From positions 1 through 37,545 of the forward strand of contig CACDZR010000008.1 of assembly GCA_902557235.1 (NCBI GenBank): a DNA stretch of 37,545 nucleotides. The letters run 5' to 3'. Below are positions 26,318 through 34,541 of this stretch, piece after piece; the stretch's first letter is position 1; each line of letters starts with the position of its first letter. Source of the stretch: an uncultured Pelagibacteraceae bacterium (lineage in GTDB: Bacteria; Pseudomonadota; Alphaproteobacteria; Pelagibacterales; Pelagibacteraceae). The notes below the pieces were generated by a model. The model saw only the letters and a list, made by a program, of their open reading frames with translations. It had not been told where the DNA came from and did no database searches. A program made the position numbers and the translations under genes.

Positions 26318-27202
26318 ATGCTCAGTAAAAATCAATTAGGTTTTTTGTACATGTTTCTGTCCATTATTGGATTTTCGTTAATGGACGTTATAGTTAAGTG
26401 GTCAGTCGATTATCCAGTTGGACAAGTCTTATTTTTTAGAGGTTTTTTTGGGATTATTTTTTATTTTTTTATTATTCCAAGAGAAAGACTTCACGATTTT
26501 TATAAAACAAAAAGACCAGGATTGCATTCTCTAAGGTGTATAGCTGGGTTGATTGCTATAATTGCAATTTTTATTGCTTTGAGAAAATTACCTTTAGCAA
26601 CAGTAGTAAGTATATCTTTTGCAGCCCCAATATTTACAACTATTTTTTCAATATTTTTATTAAGTGAAAAAGTTGGTATTTACAGATGGTTGGCAGTGTT
26701 AGTTGGATTTATTGGCATTTTAATCATTACAGAACCAGGGATTAGTAATTTAAATATCTATTATATTTTTCCAATAATTTTTTGTTTAGGACTTTCTTAT
26801 GTTGCAATAACATTAAGACAGCTTTCAACAACAGAGCCAGTTTGGCTTATCTCTCTTTTCTTTTCTATTGCAATTACTTTTCTAAGTTTTTTGACTTTAC
26901 CGTTCGGTTGGGTAATGCCTAGTTTCAATCACTTTTTAATTCTATCTTTGGTAGGAATTTTTGGTGGAGTTTCAAATTTGTGGCTGAGTCAATCATATAA
27001 ATATTCTGAAGTATCCCTTGTAACTCCTTTAAAATATCTGACCTTAGTGTTTGCTATTATTTTTGGATATTTTATTTGGGACGAAATACCTACAATAAAA
27101 ACATTAATAGGGGCGTTATTAGTAATTGTTTCAACACTTATAATTTTTAGAAGGGAGATTTATAAGAAAAAAATTATAACATCCAGGCCAATCAATGACT
27201 AA
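26318..27202 (+). CDS. DMT superfamily permease, two EamA domains
   Basis: Inner-membrane transporter of the drug/metabolite superfamily, 294 residues with about ten hydrophobic segments in two repeats. The first EamA repeat starts MFLSIIGFSLMDVIVKW and includes FFRGFFGIIFY and LPLATVVSISFAAPIFTTIFS. The second repeat includes PVWLISLFFSIAIT and YKYSEVSLVTPLKYLTLVFAIIFGYF. The substrate is unknown; relatives export amino acids or metabolites. The 3' end overlaps the glycosylase gene by 8 bases. Confidence 0.88.
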   Translation: MLSKNQLGFLYMFLSIIGFSLMDVIVKWSVDYPVGQVLFFRGFFGIIFYFFIIPRERLHDFYKTKRPGLHSLRCIAGLIAIIAIFIALRKLPLATVVSISFAAPIFTTIFSIFLLSEKVGIYRWLAVLVGFIGILIITEPGISNLNIYYIFPIIFCLGLSYVAITLRQLSTTEPVWLISLFFSIAITFLSFLTLPFGWVMPSFNHFLILSLVGIFGGVSNLWLSQSYKYSEVSLVTPLKYLTLVFAIIFGYFIWDEIPTIKTLIGALLVIVSTLIIFRREIYKKKIITSRPIND

Positions 27203-27830
27203 AGTACCTAAATATTGGGGCAAGGCAAAAAAATATCTATCTAAAAAAGATCAAACTCTTTCTAAGTTAATCAAAAGTTATGAAAGTCCCTCAGAAACTA
27301 TTTTAACTTCAAGGCGAGATATTTTTTTTTCGTTATGCAAAAGTATAATTGGACAACAAATAAGCGTTACAGCAGCAAATTCTGTATTTTTAAAATTTAA
27401 AAAAAAATGTAAAAATAAAATTAACGCAAAAACAGTTTCTAAACTGACTTTTGCTCAATTGAAAAGCTGTGGATTAAGCAGACAGAAAGTATTAGGCATA
27501 AAGAGTTTAGCGAAGCAAACAATAGAAAAAACTTTTAATCCTAAATTGATTGATAAGATGTCTGACGAGGAGGCTATCAATTATTTATCACAATTGAGAC
27601 AAATAGGGAGATGGTCAGCTGAAATGATTTTATTATTTACATATAACAGATCAAATATTTGGCCAATTCAGGATATTGGCCTTCTAAGAGCTATTTCAAA
27701 AAATTATAAAAAAAAATATTTACCACCTGAAAAATTTGTAACATTATTAAATAAAAGATTTAGTCCTTATTGTTCTGTTGCGACATGGTATTTATGGAGA
27801 AGCATAGATCCTGAGCCTATTCAGTACTAA
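27195..27830 (+). CDS. DNA-3-methyladenine glycosylase, AlkA-type HhH-GPD
   Basis: Base-excision repair glycosylase for alkylated purines. The 211 residues hold the HhH-GPD fold only, with no N-terminal AlkA domain. IIGQQISVTAANSVF is the family's first block. The helix-hairpin-helix and catalytic region reads LRQIGRWSAEMILLF followed by IWPIQDIGLLRAI, with the catalytic aspartate near residue 158. No iron-sulfur cysteine cluster of the Nth/MutY type is present, which separates it from those families. It is probably co-transcribed with the upstream permease. Confidence 0.88.
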   Translation: MTKVPKYWGKAKKYLSKKDQTLSKLIKSYESPSETILTSRRDIFFSLCKSIIGQQISVTAANSVFLKFKKKCKNKINAKTVSKLTFAQLKSCGLSRQKVLGIKSLAKQTIEKTFNPKLIDKMSDEEAINYLSQLRQIGRWSAEMILLFTYNRSNIWPIQDIGLLRAISKNYKKKYLPPEKFVTLLNKRFSPYCSVATWYLWRSIDPEPIQY

Positions 27831-28116
27831 ATCCTTCAACTACTTGCATATGTCTTTTTGTAGTGTTCTTTGCTACTGCCCAACTATCTTGATATTCTTT
27901 TGAGGAGTGGCATTCTAGTGCTTTAGCATAACTTGGAAATTCCCATACAACTGTCCTGCTAAAATCATCGCCATCAAAAGTGTCATGCTTACCGCCTCTT
28001 ATCAAGGGTGCACCGCCATAACTTTTGATAACTGGTGTAGCCAACTCTGAATATTTTTTCATGTTTTCTTGATTATCTATTTTGAAATATAAACTAACCC
28101 AATATCCTTTTTTCAT
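27817..28116 (-). CDS. DUF1330 family protein
   Basis: A 99-residue cytoplasmic protein of the DUF1330 (ferredoxin-like, dimeric alpha-beta barrel) family. Typical blocks are MKKGYWVSLYFKI, YSELATPVIKSYGGAPLIRGG, RTVVWEFPSYAKALECHSSKEYQ, and the C-terminal HMQVVEGF. The ATG at 28116 is preferred over an in-frame TTG at 28125, because it falls 1 base after the stop of the upstream glycosyltransferase. Function is unknown. It is convergent with the glycosylase, sharing 14 bases. Confidence 0.82.
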   Translation of the reverse strand: MKKGYWVSLYFKIDNQENMKKYSELATPVIKSYGGAPLIRGGKHDTFDGDDFSRTVVWEFPSYAKALECHSSKEYQDSWAVAKNTTKRHMQVVEGFSTE

Positions 28117-28117
28117 T

Positions 28118-29014
28118 TTAATCAATCCATTCTTTATAATTGTTCAAGTTATCTTGCAAAAACCTTGGCAACTTGTCTAATGGATATTTCTCAAGTTTGC
28201 TACCGTCACCAATTTTGTTTACTCTTTTATCAACCTTTAGGTCATAAATAGCTTGTTTGTTCTTAATTAAATTATTTATTTCCTCTACAGACAATGGATT
28301 TTCATCAAACTCTCTATGGTGTAGATATGATTTAAGTTTAAATTCAATTTCAGAAGCAGTTTTTAAATTAGAAAAGTGCCATCCACCGTTAGAAATGATT
28401 TTGATATCAATATACTTTGTATCAGAAAAAAAAGTATCTAATCTATAAAAGGAATATTTTCTATCTTTAATATTTCTCAACCATTGAGGTGTTTTAAGAA
28501 ATCTTTTCTTACATCCTTTAGTCCCAGTCCAATCAAGATTTGGTAACTTAAGATTAAACTTATAATAAAACATGTCCTGTTTAAAAAGGATGATTTTTTC
28601 TCGTATTTTTGATAAGTCTAAGTTTTCTAAATTGGGAATTTCATCGACATCAGAAATTAAAATCATGTCGTCATCTTTTGCTAAATCTAATCCTTTTGAG
28701 ATATAATTCCTTTGACCATTTTCTCTATAAAGTGCATTTGATATATATTTCCAGGATTTGACAGCTTCACTATCCTTATCACTGACTTGGTTTTTTGCTA
28801 TTTCTGGTGGTTCTTCGTCATAAGTAATATAAATTATTTTATCATTAAATTTTTTAAATTTTTGTTGATTAAACTTTAAATCTCTCTTATCTCCTTTGTG
28901 AGTGAATGAACTCTCGACTATAATAAAATAATCGACATATTTATTCAAAATGTTCAGTCTTAATTCTAAAACTGATTCCTCATCAAAATACATAAAACAA
29001 TCAAAAATTTTCAT
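28118..29014 (-). CDS. Glycosyltransferase family 17 protein
   Basis: A 298-residue putative GT17 glycosyltransferase (relatives of beta-1,4-mannosyl-glycoprotein N-acetylglucosaminyltransferase). Start MKIFDCFMYFDEESVLELRLNIL, then YFIIVESSFTHKGDKRDL, the metal/nucleotide-binding motif ILISDVDEIP near residues 119-128, and GGWHFSNL are the family hallmarks. No signal peptide or membrane helix is seen, so it should act on the cytoplasmic side. The acceptor is unknown; a surface polysaccharide or lipid is a guess. It precedes the DUF1330 gene directly. Confidence 0.83.
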   Translation of the reverse strand: MKIFDCFMYFDEESVLELRLNILNKYVDYFIIVESSFTHKGDKRDLKFNQQKFKKFNDKIIYITYDEEPPEIAKNQVSDKDSEAVKSWKYISNALYRENGQRNYISKGLDLAKDDDMILISDVDEIPNLENLDLSKIREKIILFKQDMFYYKFNLKLPNLDWTGTKGCKKRFLKTPQWLRNIKDRKYSFYRLDTFFSDTKYIDIKIISNGGWHFSNLKTASEIEFKLKSYLHHREFDENPLSVEEINNLIKNKQAIYDLKVDKRVNKIGDGSKLEKYPLDKLPRFLQDNLNNYKEWID

Positions 29015-29047
29015 AATGACTTTTTAATCTTTTTTAATTTTTTTTAT

Positions 29048-29581
29048 ATGATAAAAAAATCTATGGCAGATAAATTAATAGTTAGTTTTGAAGAATATAT
29101 CAAAATAGTTGAAAAATTAGCTATTGAAATTCATAATAACTACAAACCTACAGTTTTAGTTGGAATAATGAGAGGAGCAGCACCTATAATTGATATTCTC
29201 TCACGGATACTAAAACTCCCAATAGCTTACATTGTTATTCAAAGTTACACAGGAAAAGGATTAGAAGATCAACAAGGTCAATTAATGTTTGCTAGAGAAA
29301 TAAGCTCATTAGCTAAAGAAGAAGATTTTGAAAAAATCCTTTTAATTGATGATTTATCAGATACAGGATTAACACTAAATAAAAGTATTGAATGGCTAAA
29401 AGGTTACGAACCAACAAAAAAATTTATTAAAGAAATTAAAACCGCTTGTTTATGGAAAAAAAAATCATCTTCTTTTGAGCCAGATTTTTGTCCAGTTAAA
29501 TTAGATTCGGATCCTTGGATTGTTCAACCTACAGAACATTATGAGGAACTTTCTATTGAAGAAATTATAAAAAGAAACTAA
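29048..29581 (+). CDS. Purine phosphoribosyltransferase (xanthine/hypoxanthine type)
   Basis: Cytoplasmic PRTase of 177 residues that would convert a free purine base and PRPP to its nucleotide. The PRPP-binding loop is ILLIDDLSDTGLTL near residues 97-110. LVGIMRGAAPIIDILSR is the pyrophosphate-binding segment, and SDPWIVQPTEHYEE is a C-terminal block seen in Gpt/xanthine-type and archaeal relatives. A second in-frame ATG at 29063 (MADKLIVSFEEY) is also a credible start. The neighbouring NCS2 permease supports a purine role; the exact base is not decided. Confidence 0.8.
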   Translation: MIKKSMADKLIVSFEEYIKIVEKLAIEIHNNYKPTVLVGIMRGAAPIIDILSRILKLPIAYIVIQSYTGKGLEDQQGQLMFAREISSLAKEEDFEKILLIDDLSDTGLTLNKSIEWLKGYEPTKKFIKEIKTACLWKKKSSSFEPDFCPVKLDSDPWIVQPTEHYEELSIEEIIKRN

Positions 29582-29611
29582 TTAACGGAGCTAGAAAACT
29601 AGCCCCGTTAA
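29582..29611. terminator. Bidirectional intrinsic terminator between PRTase and NCS2 permease
   Basis: Immediately after the PRTase stop, TTAACGG (29582-29588) pairs with CCGTTAA (29605-29611). An A-C mismatch follows, then GCTAG with CTAGC, closed by an AAAA loop. The G+C-rich hairpin stands out in this A+T-rich sequence, sits between two convergent genes and is flanked by A/T-rich sequence on both sides. It probably ends both transcripts. Confidence 0.75.
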
Positions 29612-29618
29612 ATTTAAT

Positions 29619-30929
29619 TTAGCTTACAGCAAAACTTACAACACTAAGTATTGCCACAACCCATATTGCTGGAGAAGTACTTGAGAATTTTCCAGTGAAT
29701 ATTTTTATCAAAGCATACGAAACAAATGCCAAAGCAATTCCATTACTGATACTATAAGTTAAGGGCATAGCAATCATGGCTAAAATTGCTGGAGCAGACT
29801 CAGAGATGTCATTCCATTCTATATCAGTAATATTTCTAATAAATAAAACAGAAACAAAGAGTAAAGCGGCACCATCGATTTGTTTAGGCAAACTAGTTGC
29901 AAGAGGTGCAAAAAATATACATGATAAAAACAATATACCTATCACAAGAGAAGTCATCCCAGTTTTACCACCAGCTTTTACACCAGCACCTGACTCAACA
30001 TAACTAGTAACAGTTGTTGTTCCCATCATAGCACCTGCAACAGTTCCTACACTGTCGGACAACATCGCTTTGTTAATGTCCTGAACTTTTCCTTGTTTGT
30101 CAACTTTACCTGCAACATTGGCAACAGAAGTTAAGGTTCCAGCTGTGTCAAAAAAATCTATAAATAATAAAGTAAATATTACTGTAGACATTCCAGCAGT
30201 CATTGCAGCGGATAAGTCAAATTCAAAAAGGTATGTCATTGGTGGTGGTGAACTTGCTAAACCATTAAACTTTGCTAGACCAGTAGCCCAAGCAATAACA
30301 CTAAAAAATAAAATACCTATAATGATATTTCCTTTTACATTCATTTTTTCAAGCACAATGATCGCAATAAATGTTGCGCATCCAAGAAGAACTAATGGGT
30401 CGCTTAAATTTCCAAGTTGTACTAGCGTTACAGGATTATCAACTACAACTTCCATAATTTGTAATCCAATAATTGCAAGAAACAATCCAATACCTGCGCC
30501 AATTCCTAGTTTTAAACTTTTTGGAATTGAATTAATTAACCAGGCTCTAATAGGTGTAAGTGATATAATTAGGAACAATACTCCTGCAACTAAAACTGCA
30601 CCAAGAGCTTCTTGTGGGGAATAACCCATACCAGCACAAACGCCAAAAGCAACGAATGCATTAATACCCATTCCTGGGGCTAGTCCAATTGGCCAAGTTT
30701 TTCCATAAAAAGCCATTATAAAACAAGCTAGTGCAGTTGCTAAAATTGTTGCAGTGTATACTGCGCCGAAATCAAAGAAACCTTTTTCAGGGCCGGCGAA
30801 TTCTCCTGATAAGATGAATGGATTTAAAAACATTATGTAAGCCATTGTTAAGAACGTAGTTGTTCCCGCAATTACTTCTGTTTTAAAATCTGTTTTATGT
30901 TTTTTATATTCAAAATATTTTTCAAGCAT
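29619..30929 (-). CDS. NCS2 family purine permease (AzgA/PbuG-like)
   Basis: Membrane permease of 436 residues for adenine, guanine or hypoxanthine, judged by the AzgA-like signature. Visible blocks are KTEVIAGTTTFLTMAYIMFLNP, IGLAPGMGINAFVAFGVC, LFIDFFDTAGTLTSVAN and GTTTVTSYVESGAGVKAGGKTG. A strong AGGAGG ribosome site precedes the ATG. It is convergent with the PRTase, giving an uptake-plus-phosphorylation salvage pair. The upstream region (30930-31055) shows no purine-riboswitch core that I can recognise. Confidence 0.9.
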   Translation of the reverse strand: MLEKYFEYKKHKTDFKTEVIAGTTTFLTMAYIMFLNPFILSGEFAGPEKGFFDFGAVYTATILATALACFIMAFYGKTWPIGLAPGMGINAFVAFGVCAGMGYSPQEALGAVLVAGVLFLIISLTPIRAWLINSIPKSLKLGIGAGIGLFLAIIGLQIMEVVVDNPVTLVQLGNLSDPLVLLGCATFIAIIVLEKMNVKGNIIIGILFFSVIAWATGLAKFNGLASSPPPMTYLFEFDLSAAMTAGMSTVIFTLLFIDFFDTAGTLTSVANVAGKVDKQGKVQDINKAMLSDSVGTVAGAMMGTTTVTSYVESGAGVKAGGKTGMTSLVIGILFLSCIFFAPLATSLPKQIDGAALLFVSVLFIRNITDIEWNDISESAPAILAMIAMPLTYSISNGIALAFVSYALIKIFTGKFSSTSPAIWVVAILSVVSFAVS

Positions 30930-31055
30930 TTATCCTCCTATAAATTGCAAAATATTTGATTCTTTTCTGTATTACCCGTCAAAACTAATTCTTATTAACA
31001 ATTTTCAACTCACAAGTTTATATTTATGCCATATTTAGGCTGTTATTATAAAATT

Positions 31056-31361
31056 ATGAAAAAAATCAAAATCTCGATTCTAAGTGTATTCATAATTTTT
31101 TCTTTACTGGGCTGTCAGACAATCAAGCAAAAAACTGACGCTATTGTTGAGAAGGAAAATAAAAAACTAAGTGCATTTATAGGCAAGTCCTCTCAGGATT
31201 TAAAAAGCAGCTTGGGCAGCCCAGATGAAGATTTTAAAAATGAAAAAGGAAATTTAGTTTTAGTTTATAATACAAAAAAATACGGAATACCTTGCGAAAG
31301 AAGATTTGAGGTAAACGCAAAATTGATTGTTATTGGATTTGTTTCTAACGGTTGCTTTTGA
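31056..31361 (+). CDS. Small lipoprotein, possibly BamE/SmpA-like
   Basis: A 101-residue predicted lipoprotein from the ATG at 31056: MKKIKISILSVFIIFSLLGC, with LLGC as lipobox. An ATG 10 codons earlier (31026) is possible but would place extra residues before the signal. The mature part FIGKSSQDLKSSLGSPDE followed by a beta-rich stretch resembles the BamE/SmpA-OmlA type fold. Two cysteines (IPCERRFEV and SNGCF) may form a disulfide. Function is not established. A strong hairpin follows the stop. Confidence 0.7.
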   Translation: MKKIKISILSVFIIFSLLGCQTIKQKTDAIVEKENKKLSAFIGKSSQDLKSSLGSPDEDFKNEKGNLVLVYNTKKYGIPCERRFEVNAKLIVIGFVSNGCF

Positions 31362-31362
31362 T

Positions 31363-31396
31363 TACCTGCGGAGAATTTATCTCCGCAAGCAAGGTA
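31363..31396. terminator. Hairpin between lipoprotein gene and hsp20
   Basis: TGCGGAGA (31367-31374) pairs perfectly with TCTCCGCA (31380-31387) around a five-base loop, and outer TACC/GGTA arms (31363-31366, 31393-31396) extend it. It lies between two convergent stops, the expected place for a shared terminator. There is no clear T tract on either side, so its efficiency is uncertain. Confidence 0.6.
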
Positions 31397-31399
31397 TAC

Positions 31400-31846
31400 T
31401 TATTTAATTTCAATAAGCTTTCTTTTTTTATGCTCAGGAACAATCCTTTCACAAGAAATTGTTAAAAGACCATCTTTTAGCTCAGCACCATTAACTTTCA
31501 CATCGTCAGCTATAGTAAATGATCTAGCAAATTGTCTTTGAGAAATACCTTTGTGAATTATTTCTCCATCAGCATTATTATTTTCAGATTTATTAACTTG
31601 TTTAGTTCTTACAGTTAATAAATTATCTTCAAACTCAACTTCAACATCGTTTTTATTAAAACCAGCTAAAGCAACTTCGATTGCATAATTATCCTTACCA
31701 GTTTTTCTGATGTTATAAGGTGGGTAGTTTGACTGCATAGTCAAAGAACCATTACCAAGCATATTTTCGAATTGGTCAAACATGTCGTCAAAACCAATTG
31801 AAAAAGGTCTTAGTGAGTTGAATATAGATAAATCCTTACTTGTCAT
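31400..31846 (-). CDS. Small heat shock protein, Hsp20/IbpA family
   Basis: ATP-independent holdase chaperone of 148 residues. N terminus SLRPFSIGFDDMFDQFENML is IbpA-like. The alpha-crystallin domain runs from about PPYNIRKTGKDNYAIEVALAG to GLLTISCERIVPE, and the C-terminal I-x-I element is in KKRKLIEIK. A strong AGGAGG site precedes the ATG. The upstream region has a heat-shock sigma-32 promoter match, consistent with RpoH control. Confidence 0.93.
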   Translation of the reverse strand: MTSKDLSIFNSLRPFSIGFDDMFDQFENMLGNGSLTMQSNYPPYNIRKTGKDNYAIEVALAGFNKNDVEVEFEDNLLTVRTKQVNKSENNNADGEIIHKGISQRQFARSFTIADDVKVNGAELKDGLLTISCERIVPEHKKRKLIEIK

Positions 31847-31910
31847 AATATCCTCCTTTGTTAAGCAAGTTTATTTATTGTCAGCCCCATTAGGCGACCA
31901 ACAATGTTTA

Positions 31911-31937
31911 TATGGGAGTTATTTTATTTTTTTCAAG
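31911..31937 (-). promoter_or_regulatory. Sigma-32 (RpoH) heat-shock promoter for hsp20
   Basis: Reading towards hsp20, CTTGAAA (31931-31937) is followed after 14 bases by CCCATA (31911-31916). This matches the RpoH consensus CTTGAAA-N13-15-CCCCATNT closely. The leader would be about 60 bases and contains a G+C-richer stem-loop near 31875-31905 that could add temperature control; that part is a guess. Confidence 0.72.
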
Positions 31938-31946
31938 ATATTAAAT

Positions 31947-34023
31947 TTAAATTTTTTTGGAGATCTTTAAAATAAATGCATAGTCAAAAGCTATTTCTTC
32001 TATGGCACCATCCCTTCCTGACTTCCCTCCGTGGCCCGCATTCATCTCGGTTTTTAACAAAAGCAAGTTATTATCTGTTTTTAGATCTCTAAGTTTGGCT
32101 GTAAATTTTGCTGGTTCATCAAATAATACTCTATTATCACTTAAGCTGGTTGTGATTAACATGTGAGGATAATCCATTTTTTTAATGTTGTTATATGGAG
32201 CGTAAGAATAAATATAATCAAAATGGTCTTTTTTATCTTTTGCATTTCCGAATTCATCAAACTCTCCAACAGTAAGAGGCAAAGAATGATCCAAGTTAGT
32301 TGTTAACGAGTCAACAAACGGCACAGCCATAACAATTCCAAGAAATAATTCTGGGGATTGATTAACTACTGCTCCCATTAATAAACCACCAGCTGATCCA
32401 CCCATACCAATAATTTTTCCTTTCGATGAATATCCTTTTTTAATCAAAAACTTTGCAACATGAATATAATCTTCAAATGTATTTTTTTTATTAAGAAGCT
32501 TTCCTTCTTTCCACCATTTCATTCCTTTTTCCATTCCCCCCCTAATATGTGCAGTTACCCAAATAATATCTCTGTTAATTAAACTCAATCTAGTTGAGGA
32601 AAAATCTGGAGTCATTGAACTTCCATATGACCCATAGCCATATAAAAGTATATTTGCTGAACCATTAATTTTTGTTTTTTTGTGTCTAGTAATTGTAAGT
32701 GGGACTAATCTTCCATCATGAGAAGGGCACTCTAGTCTTTCAACTATATAATCATCTGGATTATGACCAGATGGTATTTCTTGTTCTTTTACTAATTTTT
32801 TTTCTTTTGTTTTTAAATTGTATAAATAAGTTTTACCTGGTGTTTTCGGGGACGAATATGACAAGTAAACTAAGTCAGTATTTTTATTTCTTTGTATCAA
32901 CGAAACACTGGGCACAATCACAGACTCGTCGGTAAATTTTAATTCTTCCTCAATTCCTGTTTGTTTATTTCTTACAAATAATTTTCCTAATGCATTTGAT
33001 TTTTCTCCTCTGATAATCCAATCATTTAAAAATATTAATCCTCCGATTAAAACCTCTTCTTTAGCAGCTATATAAATTTCCCAGTTTTGATTTGATAAAT
33101 CATCACATCTTTCGATTTTGAAATCCTCTGCACCATCATTAGTATGACAATAAAAATATCCATCCCAAGAATTGACTGAATAAATTACACCTTTTTTTCT
33201 TTTTATAATTAATTTTGGCTTTGGATTTTTTTCTGTTACCTCAAAGTAGTATTGTTCGGAAGTATTATGATCTGATGTTGTTATAAAAAAATATTTTTCA
33301 TCTGAACTCAAACTTATGCCCACAGTAAATGCTTCACTCTTCTCCTCAAAAATAAGCTCATCATCTTTGACTGATGATCCAATTTTGTGTCTAAATATTT
33401 TTCTTGGTCTATGAAATTCATCAAGCTTTGAATAAAAAAAGTATTGGTCGTCCAAACTAAAAGTAATACTTCCACTTGTTTCTTCTATTTTTTCAGTGAC
33501 TAATTTTTCTGAGGCAATATTTCTTATGTAAATTGTATAATATTCTGATCCTTTTAAGTCTAAAGAATAACCTAAAAGTTTGTCATTATAGCTTACCTCT
33601 AAATCACCAACCCCGAAATATTCAGTTTTTAATTTCTTTTTTTCTTCATCACCGTTCCAAAATTCTTCAACTTTATCACTCCCAATTTTCTTTCTTAGTT
33701 TTATTGAATAATTTCCTACTGCAGTTGTTTTAGTCCAATATTCATATTCTTTGTCTTTAAATTTTAATGATTCATCATCTAACTTTATTCTACCTTTAAT
33801 TTCATCAAATAAGATTTTCTGATATTTTTTTGTGTCTTTTAAATTATGTTCTGTAAAATCATTTTCTTCTTCAAGATATTTCCTAACATCTGGAAGTAGC
33901 TTTGAACTATCTTTTAAAACCTCAAGAATATTATCTTGATGGATCCAACTATAATTATCTTCCCAAGTGGTATTGTGACAAGATTTAAGCTCTGGTTTTT
34001 TTTTTAAGTTGTGGTATTTTCAT
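31947..34023 (-). CDS. ptrB: Oligopeptidase B / prolyl oligopeptidase family (frameshift near N terminus)
   Basis: Serine peptidase of family S9A that cleaves short peptides after basic residues. The frame runs through 31947-34018 without an in-frame ATG. The ATG at 34021-34023 lies in a different frame. If the A tract at 33996-34005 has nine A instead of ten, the start reads MKIPQLKKKPELKSCHNTTW and joins the rest, giving 691 residues, normal for the family. An N-terminal beta-propeller (WEDNYSWI, YEYWTKT, then repeats) precedes the alpha/beta hydrolase domain with GYGSYGSS, GGSAGGLLMGAVV (nucleophile serine near residue 542), the Asp in SDNRV and the His in NAGHGGKSGR. It is divergent from the J protein with very little space between the starts. 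Confidence 0.88.
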
Positions 34024-34037
34024 TAGATCAAAAATAT

Positions 34038-34541
34038 ATGAATATAATAATTTATACAGTGGTTATATTAACCATTTTTTATTTTTTACTACGTTTTATA
34101 ACTAACATTTCATCTAGGAAAATTTCAAAAGGCCTAAGATTTTTAATTATATTAGGATTAATTGCTTTAGCAGTATTGTTTGCTATTGGTGGAAAATTTT
34201 TATTAACCCTACCTCTTACTTTGGCAAGTTTAGCTTTATTAAAATTAAAAGGTTTGTCTATTTTTCAATTAATCTCTCTTTTTAGACTTATTCAAACATT
34301 AAGAAGATCTGGTCGCTTTTCTTTTAACCAAACAAGTACCAATAACGTATCGTCTATATCAGTTTCAGAGGCATACAAAATTTTAAATTTAGATATGAAT
34401 AAAAAAGTTACCAAAGAGGATGTTAATAAAGCATATATAAAAATCCAAAAAAAGATTCATCCTGACATTTCTCCTGAAACTTCAAGATTATCCTCAATTG
34501 TTAACGAGGCTAAAGACATTGTACTAAACGATATTTCTTAA
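34038..34541 (+). CDS. Membrane-anchored DnaJ-domain protein
   Basis: A 167-residue co-chaperone candidate with two hydrophobic segments at the N terminus (IIIYTVVILTIFYFLLRF and LRFLIILGLIALAVLFAI) and a C-terminal J domain. The J domain starts VSEAYKILNLD and contains the HPD motif in KKIHPDISPE, needed to stimulate Hsp70 ATPase. The order, membrane helices first and J domain last, resembles alphaproteobacterial relatives of mitochondrial Pam18/Tim14. The ATG at 34038 is preferred; a GTG at 34011 would overlap the divergent ptrB start. It is convergent with the GT9 gene. Confidence 0.8.
   Translation: MNIIIYTVVILTIFYFLLRFITNISSRKISKGLRFLIILGLIALAVLFAIGGKFLLTLPLTLASLALLKLKGLSIFQLISLFRLIQTLRRSGRFSFNQTSTNNVSSISVSEAYKILNLDMNKKVTKEDVNKAYIKIQKKIHPDISPETSRLSSIVNEAKDIVLNDIS

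Noticed and set aside
30097-30624. 175-codon frame on the + strand
   Set aside because: Antisense shadow of the NCS2 permease; low-complexity product rich in I, K, P and A, with no family resemblance.
30930-31055. Purine riboswitch ahead of the NCS2 permease
   Set aside because: I could not find the conserved three-way-junction core or paired loops on the permease strand.
33533-33733. 66-codon frame on the + strand opposite the oligopeptidase N-terminal part
   Set aside because: The opposite strand encodes conserved oligopeptidase B sequence through this whole stretch.
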